Assembly (NCBI GenBank): GCA_964612675.1
Contig: CAZTDD010000001.1
Coordinates: 1 to 64,000, forward strand
Origin: CAZTDD01 sp964612675
GTDB lineage: Bacteria; Hinthialibacterota; Hinthialibacteria; Hinthialibacterales; JAKPRU01
Length of the DNA: 64,000 nucleotides
Reading direction: 5' to 3'
Made by a program: the position numbers and the translations under genes. The notes below the pieces were generated by a model. The model ran no database searches and was not told the DNA's origin. It saw only the letters and a list, made by a program, of their open reading frames with translations. Below, piece by piece: positions 63,558-64,000 of the stretch. How positions within the stretch are numbered: position 1 is the stretch's first letter; every line of letters begins with the position of its first letter.

Positions 63558-64000
63558 CGTCGTATCCCCCTCCGAATCCATTCCAAAGGACGCCAGGCCC
63601 GGTGGGTAAAAACGTATCTATAATACGGAACGGGGTCGGGGCCAAATTGTTTCTTGAATTGGATCACACCGGGCAGCCCTGCACTCGAAGCGAAGTTGTA
63701 CGTTCGGCATCCGCGCTGAATAGCGTCCTCAATCGTCCTGCTGAGCAGCAGATTGCTCGGATTTAGTTTCGAATACTGTAGGTCGGACGCCCCACTCCAA
63801 TAATGCGCCTCTGTCGGTGAGTAAAAAACAATCGCCGCCGCCATCGCTTCATCATTCCTTCTGCAAAACCAAAACGACATGTGTTTCTCCGGAGCATCGA
63901 CCCACTGGTCCAAGAAAGCCGGATCGAAAGCCAGATCGCCCTCCCAGCGTTTCATCGACTGTGTGTAAAGACGCTTATACCGTTCGATACCGTCCGCACT
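63554..64000 (-). CDS. FemAB/GNAT-type transferase, 5' end outside the window
   Basis: 149 residues seen; the frame is open to base 64000, so the start is beyond the window (an internal ATG at 63955 is not the real start). ERYKRLYTQSMKRW, MSFWFCRRNDEAMAAAIVFY, EAHYWSGASDLQYSKLNPSN and NFASSAGLPGVIQFKKQFG fit the FemAB/CelD-like acetyltransferase fold (second half) seen in capsule and peptidoglycan genes. It would transfer an aminoacyl or acyl group to a cell-surface precursor. It overlaps the glycosyltransferase start by 4 bases. Confidence 0.8.
   Translation of the reverse strand, partial: SADGIERYKRLYTQSMKRWEGDLAFDPAFLDQWVDAPEKHMSFWFCRRNDEAMAAAIVFYSPTEAHYWSGASDLQYSKLNPSNLLLSRTIEDAIQRGCRTYNFASSAGLPGVIQFKKQFGPDPVPYYRYVFTHRAWRPLEWIRRGIRR

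Overview
The window is a piece of a draft genome, most likely a metagenome-assembled one: a run of ten N (12548-12557) sits inside secA, and both ends cut through genes. The gene content points to a Gram-negative heterotroph of the kind found in the Planctomycetota / Verrucomicrobiota / Lentisphaerota / Hydrogenedentota-like groups. The reasons are three Cys-type sulfatases, a GH29 fucosidase, two exported Gfo/Idh/MocA proteins, a xylose-isomerase-like TIM-barrel lipoprotein, a NIPSNAP protein, a DUF3604 protein, an orphan pseudopilin and many Tat-like twin-arginine leaders. The exact phylum cannot be fixed from this sequence alone.

Layout. 1-5 kb: the end of a K+ channel RCK domain, a secreted repeat protein, a VapBC-type locus with a broken toxin, a polytopic membrane protein and a STAS protein. 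5-8 kb: a pseudopilin and a sulfatase with C-terminal HEAT repeats. 8.2-15.9 kb: a minus-strand run murB-engB-secA-CHASE2 cyclase-FecR protein. 16.3-18.6 kb: a REC-REC-PAS-PAS histidine kinase interrupted by an in-frame TAA. 18.6-30.5 kb: a catabolic and export region (sulfatase, esterase, Gfo/Idh oxidoreductase, two zinc polyol-type dehydrogenases, class II DAHP synthase, TIM-barrel lipoprotein, ceramidase-like protein). 30.5-41.8 kb: a lipoprotein, a propeller protein, an acetyltransferase, a nitrilase-family amidase, a DMT transporter, a TIGR01777-type epimerase, a NagB/PIG-L fusion and a second Gfo/Idh protein. 42-47.5 kb: a giant hybrid kinase, then an oxidative-stress set (Fur/PerR-like regulator, rubrerythrin, and a 44-residue rubredoxin-like protein). 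47.7-54.3 kb: a secreted clan-A glycoside hydrolase, a NIPSNAP protein, a metallo-beta-lactamase/D-2-hydroxyacid dehydrogenase fusion and an iron alcohol dehydrogenase. 54.5-64 kb: HicBA, a DUF3604 protein, two unknown proteins, a fucosidase-sulfatase pair, a GT4 glycosyltransferase and a truncated FemAB/GNAT-type protein.

The main theme is breakdown of sulfated and fucosylated polysaccharide at or outside the cytoplasmic membrane, followed by oxidation of the released sugars and polyols. The rest is signalling and housekeeping.

The non-coding parts hold several short repeats without transposase: a MITE-like family with three copies, one of them with 20-bp terminal inverted repeats and a 9-bp flanking direct repeat; a second ~207-bp element in two copies 23 kb apart; a 192-bp element with perfect 21-bp inverted ends; and a 171-bp tandem duplication. 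Two genes carry single in-frame stops with intact homology on both sides. The most unusual coding feature is the exported metallo-beta-lactamase/NAD-dehydrogenase fusion at 51146-53038.
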